Source: Chryseobacterium gregarium DSM 19109
Lineage (GTDB): Bacteria > Bacteroidota > Bacteroidia > Flavobacteriales > Weeksellaceae
Assembly: GCF_000430845.1 (NCBI RefSeq)
Contig: NZ_AUMU01000003.1
Span: 124,001-188,000 of the forward strand
Reading direction: 5' to 3'
Length of the DNA: 64,000 nt
This document shows, piece after piece, positions 34,811 to 45,200 of this stretch. The notes beneath the pieces were generated by a model. The model did no database searches and had not been told where the DNA came from. It saw only the letters and a list, made by a program, of their open reading frames with translations. Position 1 is the stretch's first letter. Each line of letters starts with the position of its first letter. The position numbers and the translations under genes are program-made.

Positions 34811-35587
34811 TTAAAATTTAATCACAGATCCCATTCTTTCGTTTTCTTCCATTACCAACTCATCGTCAACAAGGATTTTCCCTGAGTGCTCATCGATAAT
34901 GATTTTCTTTCTCTGGGCAATTTCCATCTGCTTCTGAGGCGGAATGGTGAAGAATGATCCTTTCGGAGCTCCTCTTTCCAACCCTACGACAGCAAGTCCG
35001 GTCGGAGAATTGTTTCTGATTCTGTTGTAAGAAGCCAGTAATCTTTCATCGATCTTAGATGCATATTCCGCAGACTGCCCGATAAGATAGTCTTCTTCTT
35101 TCTGAGTTTCGGAAATCAGGCCTTCCAGTTCTTCTTTTTTGAATTTCAGGTGATTCTTAAGATCATCGATCTTTCCCTTCAGCTCATCCAGGGTTTCGTT
35201 CTTATGCCCTATCTTAGCTCCGAATTCTTTGATTCTTTTTTCTGCAAGCTGAATTTCAAGTTCCTGATATTCAATTTCTTTACTTAATGCTTCAAACTCT
35301 TTATTGTTTCTTACATTATCCTGCTGGGACTTGTACTTTTCAATTAAAGTTTTTGCATGACTGATCACTTCATGCTTTGTTTTGATCTGGTCATCCTGCT
35401 CTTTGATCTCTGCATGGAATTTTTCAGCTCTTTTTTCAAGACCTTCGATTTCAATCTCAAGATCCTCTACTTCGATGGGCAACTCTCCTCTTGTATTTCG
35501 GATTTCGTCCAATCTAGAATCAATGATCTGCAAATCGTATAAAGCTCTTAACTTTTCTTCAACTGAAATATCGTTGGTTTTTGCCAT
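34811..35587 (-). CDS. Coiled-coil protein of the C4 zinc-ribbon (DUF164/CT398) family lacking its cysteines
   Basis: 258 residues. Long antiparallel coiled coil (~8-190), then a short C-terminal module. In relatives this module is a C4 zinc ribbon, with patterns like ERGxCxGC and CEHCGRILV. Here the matching segments read GLERGAPKGSFFTIPPQKQMEI and DEHSGKILVDDELV, so all four zinc ligands are replaced while the backbone is kept. Family members include chlamydial CT398; the role is unclear, with nucleic-acid binding or links to secretion and sigma factors proposed. It is adjacent to a Nif3-like gene on the same strand (three-base gap), a pairing I recall as common in Bacteroidota. Confidence 0.88.
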   Translation of the reverse strand: MAKTNDISVEEKLRALYDLQIIDSRLDEIRNTRGELPIEVEDLEIEIEGLEKRAEKFHAEIKEQDDQIKTKHEVISHAKTLIEKYKSQQDNVRNNKEFEALSKEIEYQELEIQLAEKRIKEFGAKIGHKNETLDELKGKIDDLKNHLKFKKEELEGLISETQKEEDYLIGQSAEYASKIDERLLASYNRIRNNSPTGLAVVGLERGAPKGSFFTIPPQKQMEIAQRKKIIIDEHSGKILVDDELVMEENERMGSVIKF

Positions 35588-35590
35588 ATC

Positions 35591-36688
35591 TTAAATGAAA
35601 TAATTTACCGGGTTTGTTTTCTCAATAGATTTTGAGATTGCAAAGGTAGTGAATTTTTGCGAAAAAATTTCAAATAATTGTTGAGTTACAAATTGTTCCG
35701 ACTCGAAATGTCCGATATCACAAATCAGCATTTTTGATTCTGCGAGGAAAAAATCATGGTATTTGACATCTCCCGTAAGATAGGCATCGCATTTCCTGGA
35801 AACAGCAGACTGGATTCCGCTTGCTCCGGAGCCTCCCAGAACCCCTACTCTTTTAATTTTTTTATTATTGAAATCAGAATGCCTGATCATTTCCAGATTA
35901 AACTTTTCCTTGACCATTTTCAGGAAATCCTTTTCATCCATAGGCTCTTCAAAATCACCATACATCCCCAGCCCCGAATACTGATTGGTGTTATCCAGAC
36001 TGTAGATCTGATGAGCGACTTCCTCATACGGATGGGCATTTTTCATTGCCGAAACGATCTGCCCCTGCTTATAATCCTCAAAAATTACCGAGATCATGTC
36101 TTCATCAGCATTTTCCCTGATGTTCTGCTGACCTGAAAAAGGAGTTGATCCTTCCACCGGCCTGAACGTTCCGTCCCCGTTAATCGTAAAGCTGCATTCG
36201 TCATAGAAGCCTATATTTCCTGCACCGGAAGCAAAAAGTGATTCTCTTACTCTTTCGGCATGCTCTTTCGGTACGAAAACCGTCAGCTGCTTCAGATTAT
36301 TCTTTTTAGGCTGAAGGATTTTCAGGTTTTTCAGTCCCAGCTGACTGCACATTCCGTAATTAACCCCGAAAAAGTCATTGTCAAAGGCTGTGTGGATGGC
36401 ATAGATGGCAATTTTATTTTCAATGGCTTTTAAAACTGCCCTTTCCACATAATTTTTTCCGGTTAAAGATTTTAATCCTGAAAAAATAATCGGGTGGAAA
36501 CATACAATCAGATTACAGTTTTTATGAATCGCCTCATCCACTACATTTTCCAGTGCATCATGGCAAATGAGTATTCCGCTGACATTCCGGTCCCAGGATC
36601 CGCACAATAATCCCACATTATCAAAATCTTCTGCCTGCTGTAACGGAATATGTTTTTCGATCTTTGAAATAACTTCTCTAACTTTCAT
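35591..36688 (-). CDS. Nif3-like dinuclear metal centre protein (YbgI/YqfO family)
   Basis: 365 residues, longer than YbgI because a PII-like/YqfO insert (~130-245) separates the two halves. Motifs: EDFDNVGLLCGSWDR (~20-34), NLIVCFHPIIFSGLKSLTG with metal-binding His, YAIHTAFDNDFFGVN, and the C-terminal RVGVLGGSGASGIQ, AYLTGDVKYHDFFLAESKMLICDIGHFESE, which carries the remaining His and Glu ligands. The family is annotated as GTP cyclohydrolase 1 type 2 homologue, but activity is not settled. The coiled-coil gene follows after three bases, forming an operon. Confidence 0.94.
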   Translation of the reverse strand: MKVREVISKIEKHIPLQQAEDFDNVGLLCGSWDRNVSGILICHDALENVVDEAIHKNCNLIVCFHPIIFSGLKSLTGKNYVERAVLKAIENKIAIYAIHTAFDNDFFGVNYGMCSQLGLKNLKILQPKKNNLKQLTVFVPKEHAERVRESLFASGAGNIGFYDECSFTINGDGTFRPVEGSTPFSGQQNIRENADEDMISVIFEDYKQGQIVSAMKNAHPYEEVAHQIYSLDNTNQYSGLGMYGDFEEPMDEKDFLKMVKEKFNLEMIRHSDFNNKKIKRVGVLGGSGASGIQSAVSRKCDAYLTGDVKYHDFFLAESKMLICDIGHFESEQFVTQQLFEIFSQKFTTFAISKSIEKTNPVNYFI

Positions 36689-36751
36689 ATTATTCTGTAT
36701 GTTTGCTTACGAAAGTAGGGATAATTTATTAATTTTAAAAAAAGATTTACA

Positions 36752-37579
36752 ATGGAAAAAGAGCATAATCTTATTCCCGGAGATGCACTCTGGAAAAGAC
36801 ATCTCTACCGAATCATTTACCGCTCGGACACGAAGTTAGGGCAAATGTTCGATATTATTTTATTATCCCTTATTCTTATCAGCACTTTTATTATTATGAT
36901 GGAAAGTGTTCCTAAACTGGACAAAAGATTCCACTATACGTTCATTATTTTAGAATGGGTTATCTCCGTGTTCTTCACCGCTGAGTATTGGTCAAGGATT
37001 GCGGTGATCAAAAATAAAAAGAATTACATCTTCAGTTTTTTCGGAATTATTGATTTTCTGGCACTGGTCCCTTTTTATCTGAGTTTTTTTATTCCCGTTA
37101 CCAAATATTTTCTGATTTTCAGAATGTTGAGAATGCTGAGGGTTTTCAGGGTTTTTAACCTTCTTGATTTTATGAATGACGGGACGGTCATTGTAAGAGC
37201 TTTAAAAAACAGTTCAAGAAAAATTTATATTTTCCTTTTATTTTTAATTATTTTCTCTGTAATTGTCGGCTCTCTCATGTTCATGGTAGAAGGCGGGCGA
37301 CCCGGTTTCGAGACCATTCCCCAGGCAATTTACTGGGCTGTGGTTACGGTAACCACTGTTGGTTACGGAGATGTATCGCCGATAACGCCGATGGGGAAAT
37401 TCTTTGCTGTGATCCTGATGCTGGCAGGTTACTCCATTATTGCCGTACCTACCGGAATTGTCACTGCTGAAATGCGCAATAAAAGGCAAAACCTGGAAAA
37501 GATATGTGACCGTTGCGGAAATGAAGATATTGATGATGATGCGAGGTACTGTAAACAGTGTGGCAAGAAATTAGCTTAG
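36752..37579 (+). CDS. Voltage-gated potassium-type channel with C-terminal zinc ribbon
   Basis: 275 residues. Six transmembrane helices with a Kv-like layout: S4 carries Arg at every third position (FRMLRMLRVFRVF, residues 123-135), the pore helix precedes the selectivity filter TVGYGD (202-207), and S6 is FFAVILMLAGYSIIAVPTGIV. The C-terminus ends in a zinc ribbon with Cys252, Cys255, Cys267 and Cys270 (CDRCG, YCKQCGKKL). The GYGD filter indicates K+ selectivity; regular S4 arginines indicate voltage sensing. The ribbon could be a metal or redox sensor or an assembly domain; that is inference. A 52-residue membrane peptide gene follows after 41 bases. Confidence 0.95.
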   Translation: MEKEHNLIPGDALWKRHLYRIIYRSDTKLGQMFDIILLSLILISTFIIMMESVPKLDKRFHYTFIILEWVISVFFTAEYWSRIAVIKNKKNYIFSFFGIIDFLALVPFYLSFFIPVTKYFLIFRMLRMLRVFRVFNLLDFMNDGTVIVRALKNSSRKIYIFLLFLIIFSVIVGSLMFMVEGGRPGFETIPQAIYWAVVTVTTVGYGDVSPITPMGKFFAVILMLAGYSIIAVPTGIVTAEMRNKRQNLEKICDRCGNEDIDDDARYCKQCGKKLA

Positions 37580-37620
37580 TAAAATTAACAATAATAATCT
37601 ATTAACAAATACTGCAAATC

Positions 37621-37779
37621 ATGGAACCAACAAAAAAAAATAAACCGCACATCTCTATTGTCATCCTGTTCTCTTTAATTGTGCTGATGGTGGTTGTGTA
37701 TCTTATTCTTGTAACCTTCTTCCCTGCCGTCTTTTCCGGCCTGAACACTTCTGAAATCCAGCCGGTAAATGACAGATAG
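37621..37779 (+). CDS. 52-residue single-pass membrane protein
   Basis: Small ORF from ATG 37621 to TAG 37779. A basic, polar N-terminus (MEPTKKNKPH) is followed by one long hydrophobic helix (~11-35: ISIVILFSLIVLMVVVYLI and onward) and a short polar tail. It follows the channel gene on the same strand after 41 bases and ends before a shared terminator, so it is probably co-transcribed. A channel accessory peptide is possible but unproven; no family recognised. Confidence 0.6.
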   Translation: MEPTKKNKPHISIVILFSLIVLMVVVYLILVTFFPAVFSGLNTSEIQPVNDR

Positions 37780-37842
37780 GATTTCATTGTAATAACATCC
37801 TGTTATTATTGATCATTTTCAAGTAAATCCTTTACATATAAA

Positions 37843-37870
37843 AGGCGGCCGTTGATTCGGCCGCCTCTTT
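37843..37870. terminator. Strong terminator between channel operon and T9SS gene
   Basis: AGGCGGCCG, loop TTGATT, CGGCCGCCT, then CTTTTATT on the plus strand and TTTTATATG on the minus strand. It serves the convergent units on both sides. Confidence 0.88.
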
Positions 37871-37930
37871 TATTGATTTACAGGATTTAATCCTGTATTG
37901 TATATGATATTGAAAATATATCGTAATGAC

Positions 37931-39901
37931 CTATTTTTTAATCGTCTTAACGGTTTGTTTAGAACCATCTTTCATATGTAATGTTACCAGATACATTCCC
38001 TGTTTCAATTCTTCCAGATGAAGTGCAGAACCCGGATTATCAATTGATTTTACCAATCTTCCTGAAACATCTGAAACAGAAACCGATTTTACATTGGCCG
38101 CATCTGAGATATTCAACACATCAGTAAAAGGATTCGGGTATAGTCTGATTTTGCTTTTGTCAGCCTTTACTTCAGAAGTTGCCAGTACACCTTTGGTTAT
38201 GTTAATGGTAAATGCCCCTTCCATCTCATCTGACCAGCTGTTGTAATGACCAACATTCACATAATAGGTATTTCCGGAAAGCGTCGGGATAGAAACTGTT
38301 TCCTCCATACCTGTACCCGCGTTGTCTACGGTAGCTTCACAGGATAAAGCTGAGCAGCTGCCGCTATACACTCCGATCTGAGGATCAAAATCGCTGCCTG
38401 CAGGCATTGTCACTGTTACATTAAATGTATCACCGTCTCCTACAAAAGTGAACCATGTTCCGTCATTCATTTCATCACTGCAAGAAGTAATCATTCCGGC
38501 ATTATTGGTAGATCCTGCTCCGTCATTCTGTATGTAAGTATAAGGTATAACAGTCGCAGCCAGTGCCCCAAAACAGTCATCATTCGCAGGCGTTGGAGGC
38601 AAGGTTCCCACGCAGATATCAAAACTCTGATGGCTTCCTGTATCACCATAACTGTACACTCTTACCAGATAGGTTTCTCCAACTGTAAGACCGGATACCA
38701 AACCAGAATTACTCTCTTCACATAAAATACTTAATAATGCTCCACATCCTCCGCTGAAAACCTGGAAATTAGCTCCTGTATCCCATGTATTCGTACCTAC
38801 CGCCTGAACATTCAGCAGGGAAATTTTTTGAGTTGACGCAGCGGCAACAAATTTAAACCAGACATCATCATCAGGATTTCCGTAACAAGGATCCGGAATC
38901 GTTCCTGAATCGGTAGCACCGATTGTATATCCTGAAGTTACCGTTCCGCAATTCAAATCAGGGTTTACCGTCAATGTAGCTGCTGTTACGCATTCGTCAT
39001 TTGTCGGTGGCGGTGGTGCCGTTGTAAATATGACTTCGGTACATCCTGCAGATTCACCTCCAGCGCCAACTGCTGTCACTTTAAGATAATGATTTACTCC
39101 CGGGGCAAATGGTGTTGAAGGCGTAAAACTGTTAGTGGTTACAGATACCTGATTGGCAACATCTGTTCCGCCGGGGCTTGTTCCGATAGACACTTTATAA
39201 CTGGTTGCTCCTGAAGTATTATTCCAGGTAATCGTAGAAGCCAAAGGTACAAACGTAGCGTTATTGCCGGGATATGTAATTAGAGGACAAGCCGGAATAG
39301 GATTCGGAGCCAAACCTTCAATAGTAATGACAGATTTGTAATCCGCTAAATTACCGTCTGTTGGCGGTGAAGCCGGGTCGGGATCGGTACTGTCATTTTT
39401 ATAATAAATAGTAGAATTCGCACCTCCGGAATACACATACATGGCTTCTTCAAAATCATTATTATCATACCCTGCAGAATTTTCTTCTGCAGCTATAACT
39501 AAATTAGAAGTATTGTCATAGGCAAAAGGAGTTGCAAAAACAACCTCGATGACTCCGCTGGCATTGGTTACGTTTCCTGAAAAAACCTGGGTAAGCTGGG
39601 TAAGCGGTATCCAATCTGCATCTGATGCAAATGAAGTTTTTGCAGTATGCCCGATATACACAACCCATTGTGAGGAATTGGAGATAGAGAAAGCGGGATC
39701 GATGTAAAATTTCAGTCCGGTGATGTTTCCTGCAGCATTGGCATTGATTTCCTGTTTTGTAAAAATCTGCTGGGTATAGGAATAGCCGTAATAAGTACTG
39801 ATAGGAGCAACACCTACTTCTGTACTTCCCGTACCTAAATTAATCTGGGCATTGAGAGCCATACTTATGAATAATAAGCATGAGAGTAGAAATTTTGTCA
39901 T
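37931..39901 (-). CDS. T9SS-secreted surface protein, paralogue A (fibronectin-like and choice-of-anchor domains)
   Basis: 656 residues. Signal peptide (FLLSCLLFISMALNA-Q). Residues ~20-200 form a beta-rich module shared with the 42270 protein (STYYGYSYTQQIFTK, ITGLKFYI, DWIPLTQLTQVFSG). A fibronectin III-like repeat (~210-295) is followed by two modules starting NDECVTAATL and NDDCFGALAA, which resemble bacterial pre-peptidase/jelly-roll domains (DDDVWFKFVA, GLTVGETYLVRVY). The last ~70 residues are a T9SS type A sorting domain: IRLYPNPFTDVLNISDAANV, VSGRLVKSI, LKQGMYLVTLHMKDGS. The protein should pass the outer membrane and be attached to the cell surface or released. No catalytic motif seen. 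Confidence 0.92.
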   Translation of the reverse strand: MTKFLLSCLLFISMALNAQINLGTGSTEVGVAPISTYYGYSYTQQIFTKQEINANAAGNITGLKFYIDPAFSISNSSQWVVYIGHTAKTSFASDADWIPLTQLTQVFSGNVTNASGVIEVVFATPFAYDNTSNLVIAAEENSAGYDNNDFEEAMYVYSGGANSTIYYKNDSTDPDPASPPTDGNLADYKSVITIEGLAPNPIPACPLITYPGNNATFVPLASTITWNNTSGATSYKVSIGTSPGGTDVANQVSVTTNSFTPSTPFAPGVNHYLKVTAVGAGGESAGCTEVIFTTAPPPPTNDECVTAATLTVNPDLNCGTVTSGYTIGATDSGTIPDPCYGNPDDDVWFKFVAAASTQKISLLNVQAVGTNTWDTGANFQVFSGGCGALLSILCEESNSGLVSGLTVGETYLVRVYSYGDTGSHQSFDICVGTLPPTPANDDCFGALAATVIPYTYIQNDGAGSTNNAGMITSCSDEMNDGTWFTFVGDGDTFNVTVTMPAGSDFDPQIGVYSGSCSALSCEATVDNAGTGMEETVSIPTLSGNTYYVNVGHYNSWSDEMEGAFTINITKGVLATSEVKADKSKIRLYPNPFTDVLNISDAANVKSVSVSDVSGRLVKSIDNPGSALHLEELKQGMYLVTLHMKDGSKQTVKTIKK

Positions 39902-40196
39902 AATTATCTTTTTATTGATTTATATGCTAAATTAATAATTAAATCAATAAATCCATGTTAATAATGATTTTTTTAATAAAAAAAGCAGCTAAAAAAAATA
40001 ATTAAAATTATTATTGATAATCATTATTAAAATATACTTTTCAATTGTTTTTATCATTTGCCTGAAATAGTCTTCAATAGTAGAGTTATTCATTAAATTC
40101 TCTTTATTTTTCAGCTGAAAAATACAATCCTATGTCTTGTTAAAAACAAAGATAGCGGCTGAAATCAGCCGCTATCTTTTAATTAATTTTAAAATT
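39902..40196. other. AT-rich spacer between T9SS paralogues
   Basis: 295 bases with long A and T runs. The only clear element is the hairpin at 40148-40179. The promoter of the 39901 gene should be here but is not identified. Confidence 0.4.
40148..40179. terminator. Terminator of T9SS paralogue B
   Basis: AAAGATAGCGGCTGA, two-base loop, TCAGCCGCTATCTTT: a 15-bp perfect stem 18 bases beyond the stop at 40197. Minus-strand continuation is TGTTTTTAAC. The core matches the hairpin at 42222. Confidence 0.85.
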
Positions 40197-41780
40197 TTAC
40201 TTTTTGATAACTTTAAAGGTCTGTCTTGAACCGTCTTTCATTTCTAAAGTAACAAAATACATTCCTTGTTTCAGTTCTCCTAACTGAAGCGCTGAGCCTG
40301 AATTGGCCAGAGTTTTTATCAGTCTTCCTGAAACGTCTGTTATTAAAATGTTCTTTACATTAGCGGTATCAGAAATATTCAGTACATCAGAGAATGGATT
40401 TGGATATACTTTAACGGAGTTCTTCGCTGCTCCGGTTTCACTTGTTGATAAAACATTCTGCTCCACCACCAAGTTATCTATAAAGAACTCTACATCACTA
40501 GCGTCTGCAACAGCTCCGTTGGTAGCATAAAATGCAAACTTGGTATTGGCACTGTTATATCCTGTAAGATCGAATACATATTGGGTTGAATTGTTTGACG
40601 GCGAAGTATTTGTATCCCAGGTCTGAAGGACAGTCCACGTTGTACCTCCGTCCTGAGAAACGACAAACTGAACGATATCATCTGAACCCAGGTTGCCTGG
40701 TGTGGTATCTCCATATTCAGTAAGACCGTAGTCAAATTTCACACGGTAACCTCCTCCGGAAAGATTAAAGGCAGGCGTAATCAACCATGCATCGAAAGTA
40801 GTAGGGAAAAAAGAGCTTGTGTAAAGATTCACTTTCATTGCTCCTTCATATCCATCATTTAAGAATCCGTCCTCATACCAGTTGGAACTTGTTCCTGAAG
40901 GTTCTGTAGCAGGAGTTCCGCTGTCAGCATTACTCCAGCACGGATTGATCCCGTCAACAAAATCAAAAGTATAATTAGGTATTATAACTGAACATAATGT
41001 TGTAAAGCTGGCTGAAAGAGACCATGCACTTCTTTCTGTGGTTGTACATACCGATCTTACCCATACATAATAAGTCGTTATAGGTGCTAAATTGTTCAGT
41101 GACGCGCTTACAGCAGGACTGGATACTGACCCTGTAGCAGTAGCAGCATCTGACGGTGCCGTATTGCTGGTAGCAACATAATATTCATATCCTACACCTA
41201 CAGTACTTGAGGTAGCCGTCCATGACAGAGTGGCTGTAGTGTCGGCTACTGCCGTAACAGAAAGGTTGGATGGTGCAACACAATTCGGAACAGCACCAAT
41301 GTTAACGGTATAATCATGGGCTTCTCCCCATCCTTCCGTATCACATGGCACCGGCGGAGTACTATACCTGTCACCCACACGCATCCTGTGTGTACCCAAC
41401 GGCGCATTTGCAGGAATTGCAATAAAGTCATTTGTCGTATTTGATACACTGCTGCCGGTTGCCACCAATTCCGTAGTTTCATCAAAAGTTCCGTCATCAT
41501 TGAAATCGATCCACATTCTTATTTTCTGGCCTGAGAAACCATGCGTTACGGTAAAAGCATAGTTAACCCCCGCATTGAAATTGATCGTTTGTGAAGTGTA
41601 ATCACCATAAGATCCGGAAGAACAACCGGTGTCAAGGTGGCTGAAACCTGCCCCCGGAATCATAAAGCTGTCAATCTGATCCCCATACGTACATCCGCTG
41701 GCAAACGCAGGAACACAGTAGGTCTGTGCAGACATTGAAAGCGCTAAAGAAAAAAGGCTAATTGATAGAAGTTTTTTCAT
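40197..41780 (-). CDS. T9SS-secreted surface protein, paralogue B (GEVED and fibronectin III domains)
   Basis: 527 residues. Signal peptide ends SMSA-QTYC. Residues ~20-165 form a GEVED domain (TINFNAGVNYAFTVTHG, IRMWIDFNDDGTFDETTELV, GTHRMRVGDRY, CDTEGWGEAHDYTVNI). A fibronectin III domain (~168-262: PSNLSVTAVADTTATLSWTA, YYVWVRSVCTTTERSAWS) is followed by a MAM/choice-of-anchor-J-like module (~270-450: DAWLITPAFNLSGGGYRVKFDYGL). The C-terminal T9SS type A sorting domain (VKVYPNPFSDVLNISDTANV to the KVIKK end) is nearly identical to that of its neighbours. No enzyme motif; adhesin-like. It carries its own terminator. Confidence 0.92.
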   Translation of the reverse strand: MKKLLSISLFSLALSMSAQTYCVPAFASGCTYGDQIDSFMIPGAGFSHLDTGCSSGSYGDYTSQTINFNAGVNYAFTVTHGFSGQKIRMWIDFNDDGTFDETTELVATGSSVSNTTNDFIAIPANAPLGTHRMRVGDRYSTPPVPCDTEGWGEAHDYTVNIGAVPNCVAPSNLSVTAVADTTATLSWTATSSTVGVGYEYYVATSNTAPSDAATATGSVSSPAVSASLNNLAPITTYYVWVRSVCTTTERSAWSLSASFTTLCSVIIPNYTFDFVDGINPCWSNADSGTPATEPSGTSSNWYEDGFLNDGYEGAMKVNLYTSSFFPTTFDAWLITPAFNLSGGGYRVKFDYGLTEYGDTTPGNLGSDDIVQFVVSQDGGTTWTVLQTWDTNTSPSNNSTQYVFDLTGYNSANTKFAFYATNGAVADASDVEFFIDNLVVEQNVLSTSETGAAKNSVKVYPNPFSDVLNISDTANVKNILITDVSGRLIKTLANSGSALQLGELKQGMYFVTLEMKDGSRQTFKVIKK

Positions 41781-42269
41781 TTTTAATGATTTTTATATTA
41801 ATTAAATTTAGGTTAAAATCAAGCTCATCAATAAGTACTGAATAAGTGTTAAACATATAAAAAATCCATTTCTGCTCCTACAACCAATAAGTGGAGTTAA
41901 TCTTTCAAAAACAAGATGGATACAAAGGAAAATTGCATTATATATTTTATATAGTTTCAAGGCATAAAGGTATTAATAAATTTCATTTTAAATAACCAAA
42001 TCTAATAAAATGGTTTTTTTATACAGTTAATAAATCAATTTTTTATCATTAAAACAAACAATCATTTAATTATTTATAAATAATATAATATTATTGTTAT
42101 CTATAAAATATTTGCAGTCAATGATTTATATTTTAGTCCTTATTCAGGGAAATAATGTGGTATCACATTTAACATAATAAATTTGTGTAAAAAAATTGAT
42201 CCGATTACAGCAGAATAAAAAAATAGCGGCTGATTTCAGCCGCTATTTATCTATCAATTTTAAAAATTT
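41781..42269. other. AT-rich spacer between T9SS paralogues B and C
   Basis: 489 bases, very AT-rich. It contains the terminator hairpin at 42222-42247 and no ORF I would accept. Confidence 0.45.
42222..42247. terminator. Terminator of T9SS paralogue C
   Basis: AATAGCGGCTGA, short loop, TCAGCCGCTATT, followed on the minus strand by TTTTTTATTC. It shares the AGCGGCTGA stem core with the 40148 hairpin behind the neighbouring paralogue. Confidence 0.85.
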
Positions 42270-45200
42270 CTACTTTTTAATAACTTTAAAAGATTGTTTT
42301 GATCCATCTTTCATTTCTAAAGTCACCAGATACATTCCTTGTTTCAGTTCTCCTAACTGAAGGGCTGAAGAAGGATTTGCAATAGTTTTAATCAACCTTC
42401 CAGAAATATCCGTTACCATAGCATTTTTAACGTTACTAACGTCAGAAATGTTCAGAATATCAGAGAAAGGATTCGGATATACTTTAATCATATTTTTAGC
42501 TCCTGAAACTTCTGAAGCTGCTAAAAGCGATGCGTCGTAAGCAGAAATCCTGAACTGTCCTGTCGTACTTCCGCCACCGGCACTTCCTGTGTATCTCCAT
42601 GCACTTACATATAACGTAGAACCTGGAGTCTGACCTGTTACTGTCACTAAAGAGAGATTGCCTTGCCCACTATCATCATCACAAGCTATACTTGTTAATG
42701 ACCCACAGGTACCGGAATGAACAGAAAGCACACTATCCACAAATCCTGATCCTGCTACAGCCTGAATTTCTAAAGTAACCTTGCCACTTGCCGGTACAAC
42801 TACTGTATACCAAACATTATCCCCTCTGCTTGTCTGGCAAGACGTAGTGCCGTCTGTAGTTGCTGACACATTTGAACCAACGATAGCATTAGCATTGAAA
42901 TCGCCCCCAACTGCTAAAGCGACAGCACCTGAACAAACATCATTAGCCGGCGGCGGCGGTGGTGTATTTACACAAATACTAAAGCTGTTGTTAGCCCCGG
43001 CCCCATTGCTGTTATACACTCTTACATAATAAGTCTGACCAACAGTTAAACCTGATATACTTGTCGAATTGGCAGTTCCACACTGAACACTCGTCAGAGA
43101 TCCGCAAGTACCACTGAACACTTGTATATATAAGCTCGTAGATGAAGAAGTTCCCGTAGAAACCACGTTGGAAAGTGTAACTGTCTGTACAGCAGACCCT
43201 GCTACAAAAGAATACCAGACATCATCATCCGGTGTTCCGGTACAGGTACCAACGGGTACGTTTGAATTGGTAGCCCCTAAAGTATTCCCTGCAGTTGTTG
43301 CAGTACAGGTAGTATCAGGGTTTACTGTTAAAGCAACAGCCGTTGCACAGTCGTCATTCGCAGGTGCCAGAGCAAAGGAAACAGGTCCAACCCAAGTACT
43401 TTGATCATTAGCAGAACAACGGGATCTTACCCAAACATAATAAGTACTCGCTGCAACAGCATCATTAATTACATAACTTGTCGCTGCAATAGCTGTCATA
43501 TTTGGTGTAGATGCAGCTGTAGGAGCTGTATTGACAGTACTGTAGTAAATATCATATCCGCTTGCCGGTGCAGTAGCCGGTGCAGTCCAGCCGATCGTTG
43601 CGGTTGTAGTTGTGGTTGCCGTAACAACAGGAGTGATAGGAGATAAACACGTAGGAGCTTCTTTCACTTCTACATCATCCAGCAACAGGTTATCATAGAA
43701 GTATCCGTTACCTGCAACATCTTTATCAACAACGAATCTTACCTGTACGGTAGTTCCGTTATAGGCAGCAGGTAATGCAATACCTTCCGTTCTCCATAAA
43801 GTACTGTTGGCTGATGAAGTAAAGACAGTTTCCCAGGTTGAACCTGTTACATCTTTAACTTGCACGGTAAGCTGGTTATTATCATAAGCAGGTTGAGTTC
43901 CTCCTGCAACAGTTGCATGATTTTTAAACCATTTGAACTGAACATAAGGGACTGTAAGTCCGGCCAAGCTGATTTGAGGAGAAGTTAAAGTAACATCATG
44001 AACTCCGGTATAAGGAGAAGATGCATCTACAAAAGCAACTGTTCCTGAAGCCCCAATACCTGTAGTACCATAATCCTGAGTACCGGTAAATTGCCACAAG
44101 GAATAACTTGTATTGTTTGTACTGGAATTAGACCAACAGTTTGGTAAAGTCCCTGAATTGAACGACTCTAAGAAAGGAGCTGGTAAAGTACCGCAAACAG
44201 TTGTGAAATTTCTTTCAGAACATGAAGCCGATGCTGTAGTTCCATCGTATGAATTAATACTGTAATAGTATTTGGTACTGTTTAATAAAGGAGTACTGAA
44301 TGTATAAGAAGTGACGTTTCCTAAGTCTGCATTATTCAGCACATCTGTTCCTCCGGCAGTAGTTCCCACTCTCAGTTTATACCCTGTAGCTGCTGTTACA
44401 GCACCCCAGGTGATGGTTGGCGTAAGAGATACCCCTGTAGCAGCTGAAGCCGGTGCTGAAACTGTAGGACACGGAATATTTAATGTAGTAAAAGATCTTT
44501 CTGCACATCCTGCAGATGGAATTGCCCCGTTATATGCATTTACAGTATAAAAGTATTGTTTATTATAACCCAGTGGCGTTGCAGGGGTATAGGTAAGAAC
44601 ATTTCCTAAGTCTGCATTATTAAGCACATCTGTTCCTCCGGCAGTAGTTCCGATAGACAATCTGTACCCTGTAGCATTGCTTATAGCACCCCAGGTAATA
44701 GCCGGAGTTACAGAAACGCCTGTTGCAGCAGCAGCAGGTGCAGACACAGAAGGACATGTTGGAACATCACTAGGCGTAAGACCAAGTAAAGTAACTACAG
44801 ATTGTGTTGCAGATCTTGTCCCGGTCTGGGTAATGGATGCTGGATTAGGATTGGTACTATCATTTCGATAATACAATGTTTTATTAGCACCGTTTGAGTA
44901 CGTGTAAAAACGTTCTCCACCATCATCATTAGCTTTGTTTTCATCTACGGCAATGACTAAGTTATTAACATTGTCATAAGGAAAAGGCGTTGGAAAAGTA
45001 ATCTCTACAACCCCTGCGTTATTGGTTACGGTTCCGCTGAAAACCTGAGTAAGTGAAGTCGCCGGAATCCAATCTGTTCCCGATGTAAAGGAATCCTTAT
45101 TGGTGAGTCCCAGATACACGACAACATCATTGGAATTTGTAATGACCGATGAAGCACCCAGATAAAATTTCAACCCTGTAATGTTTCCTGCTGTTGTTGC

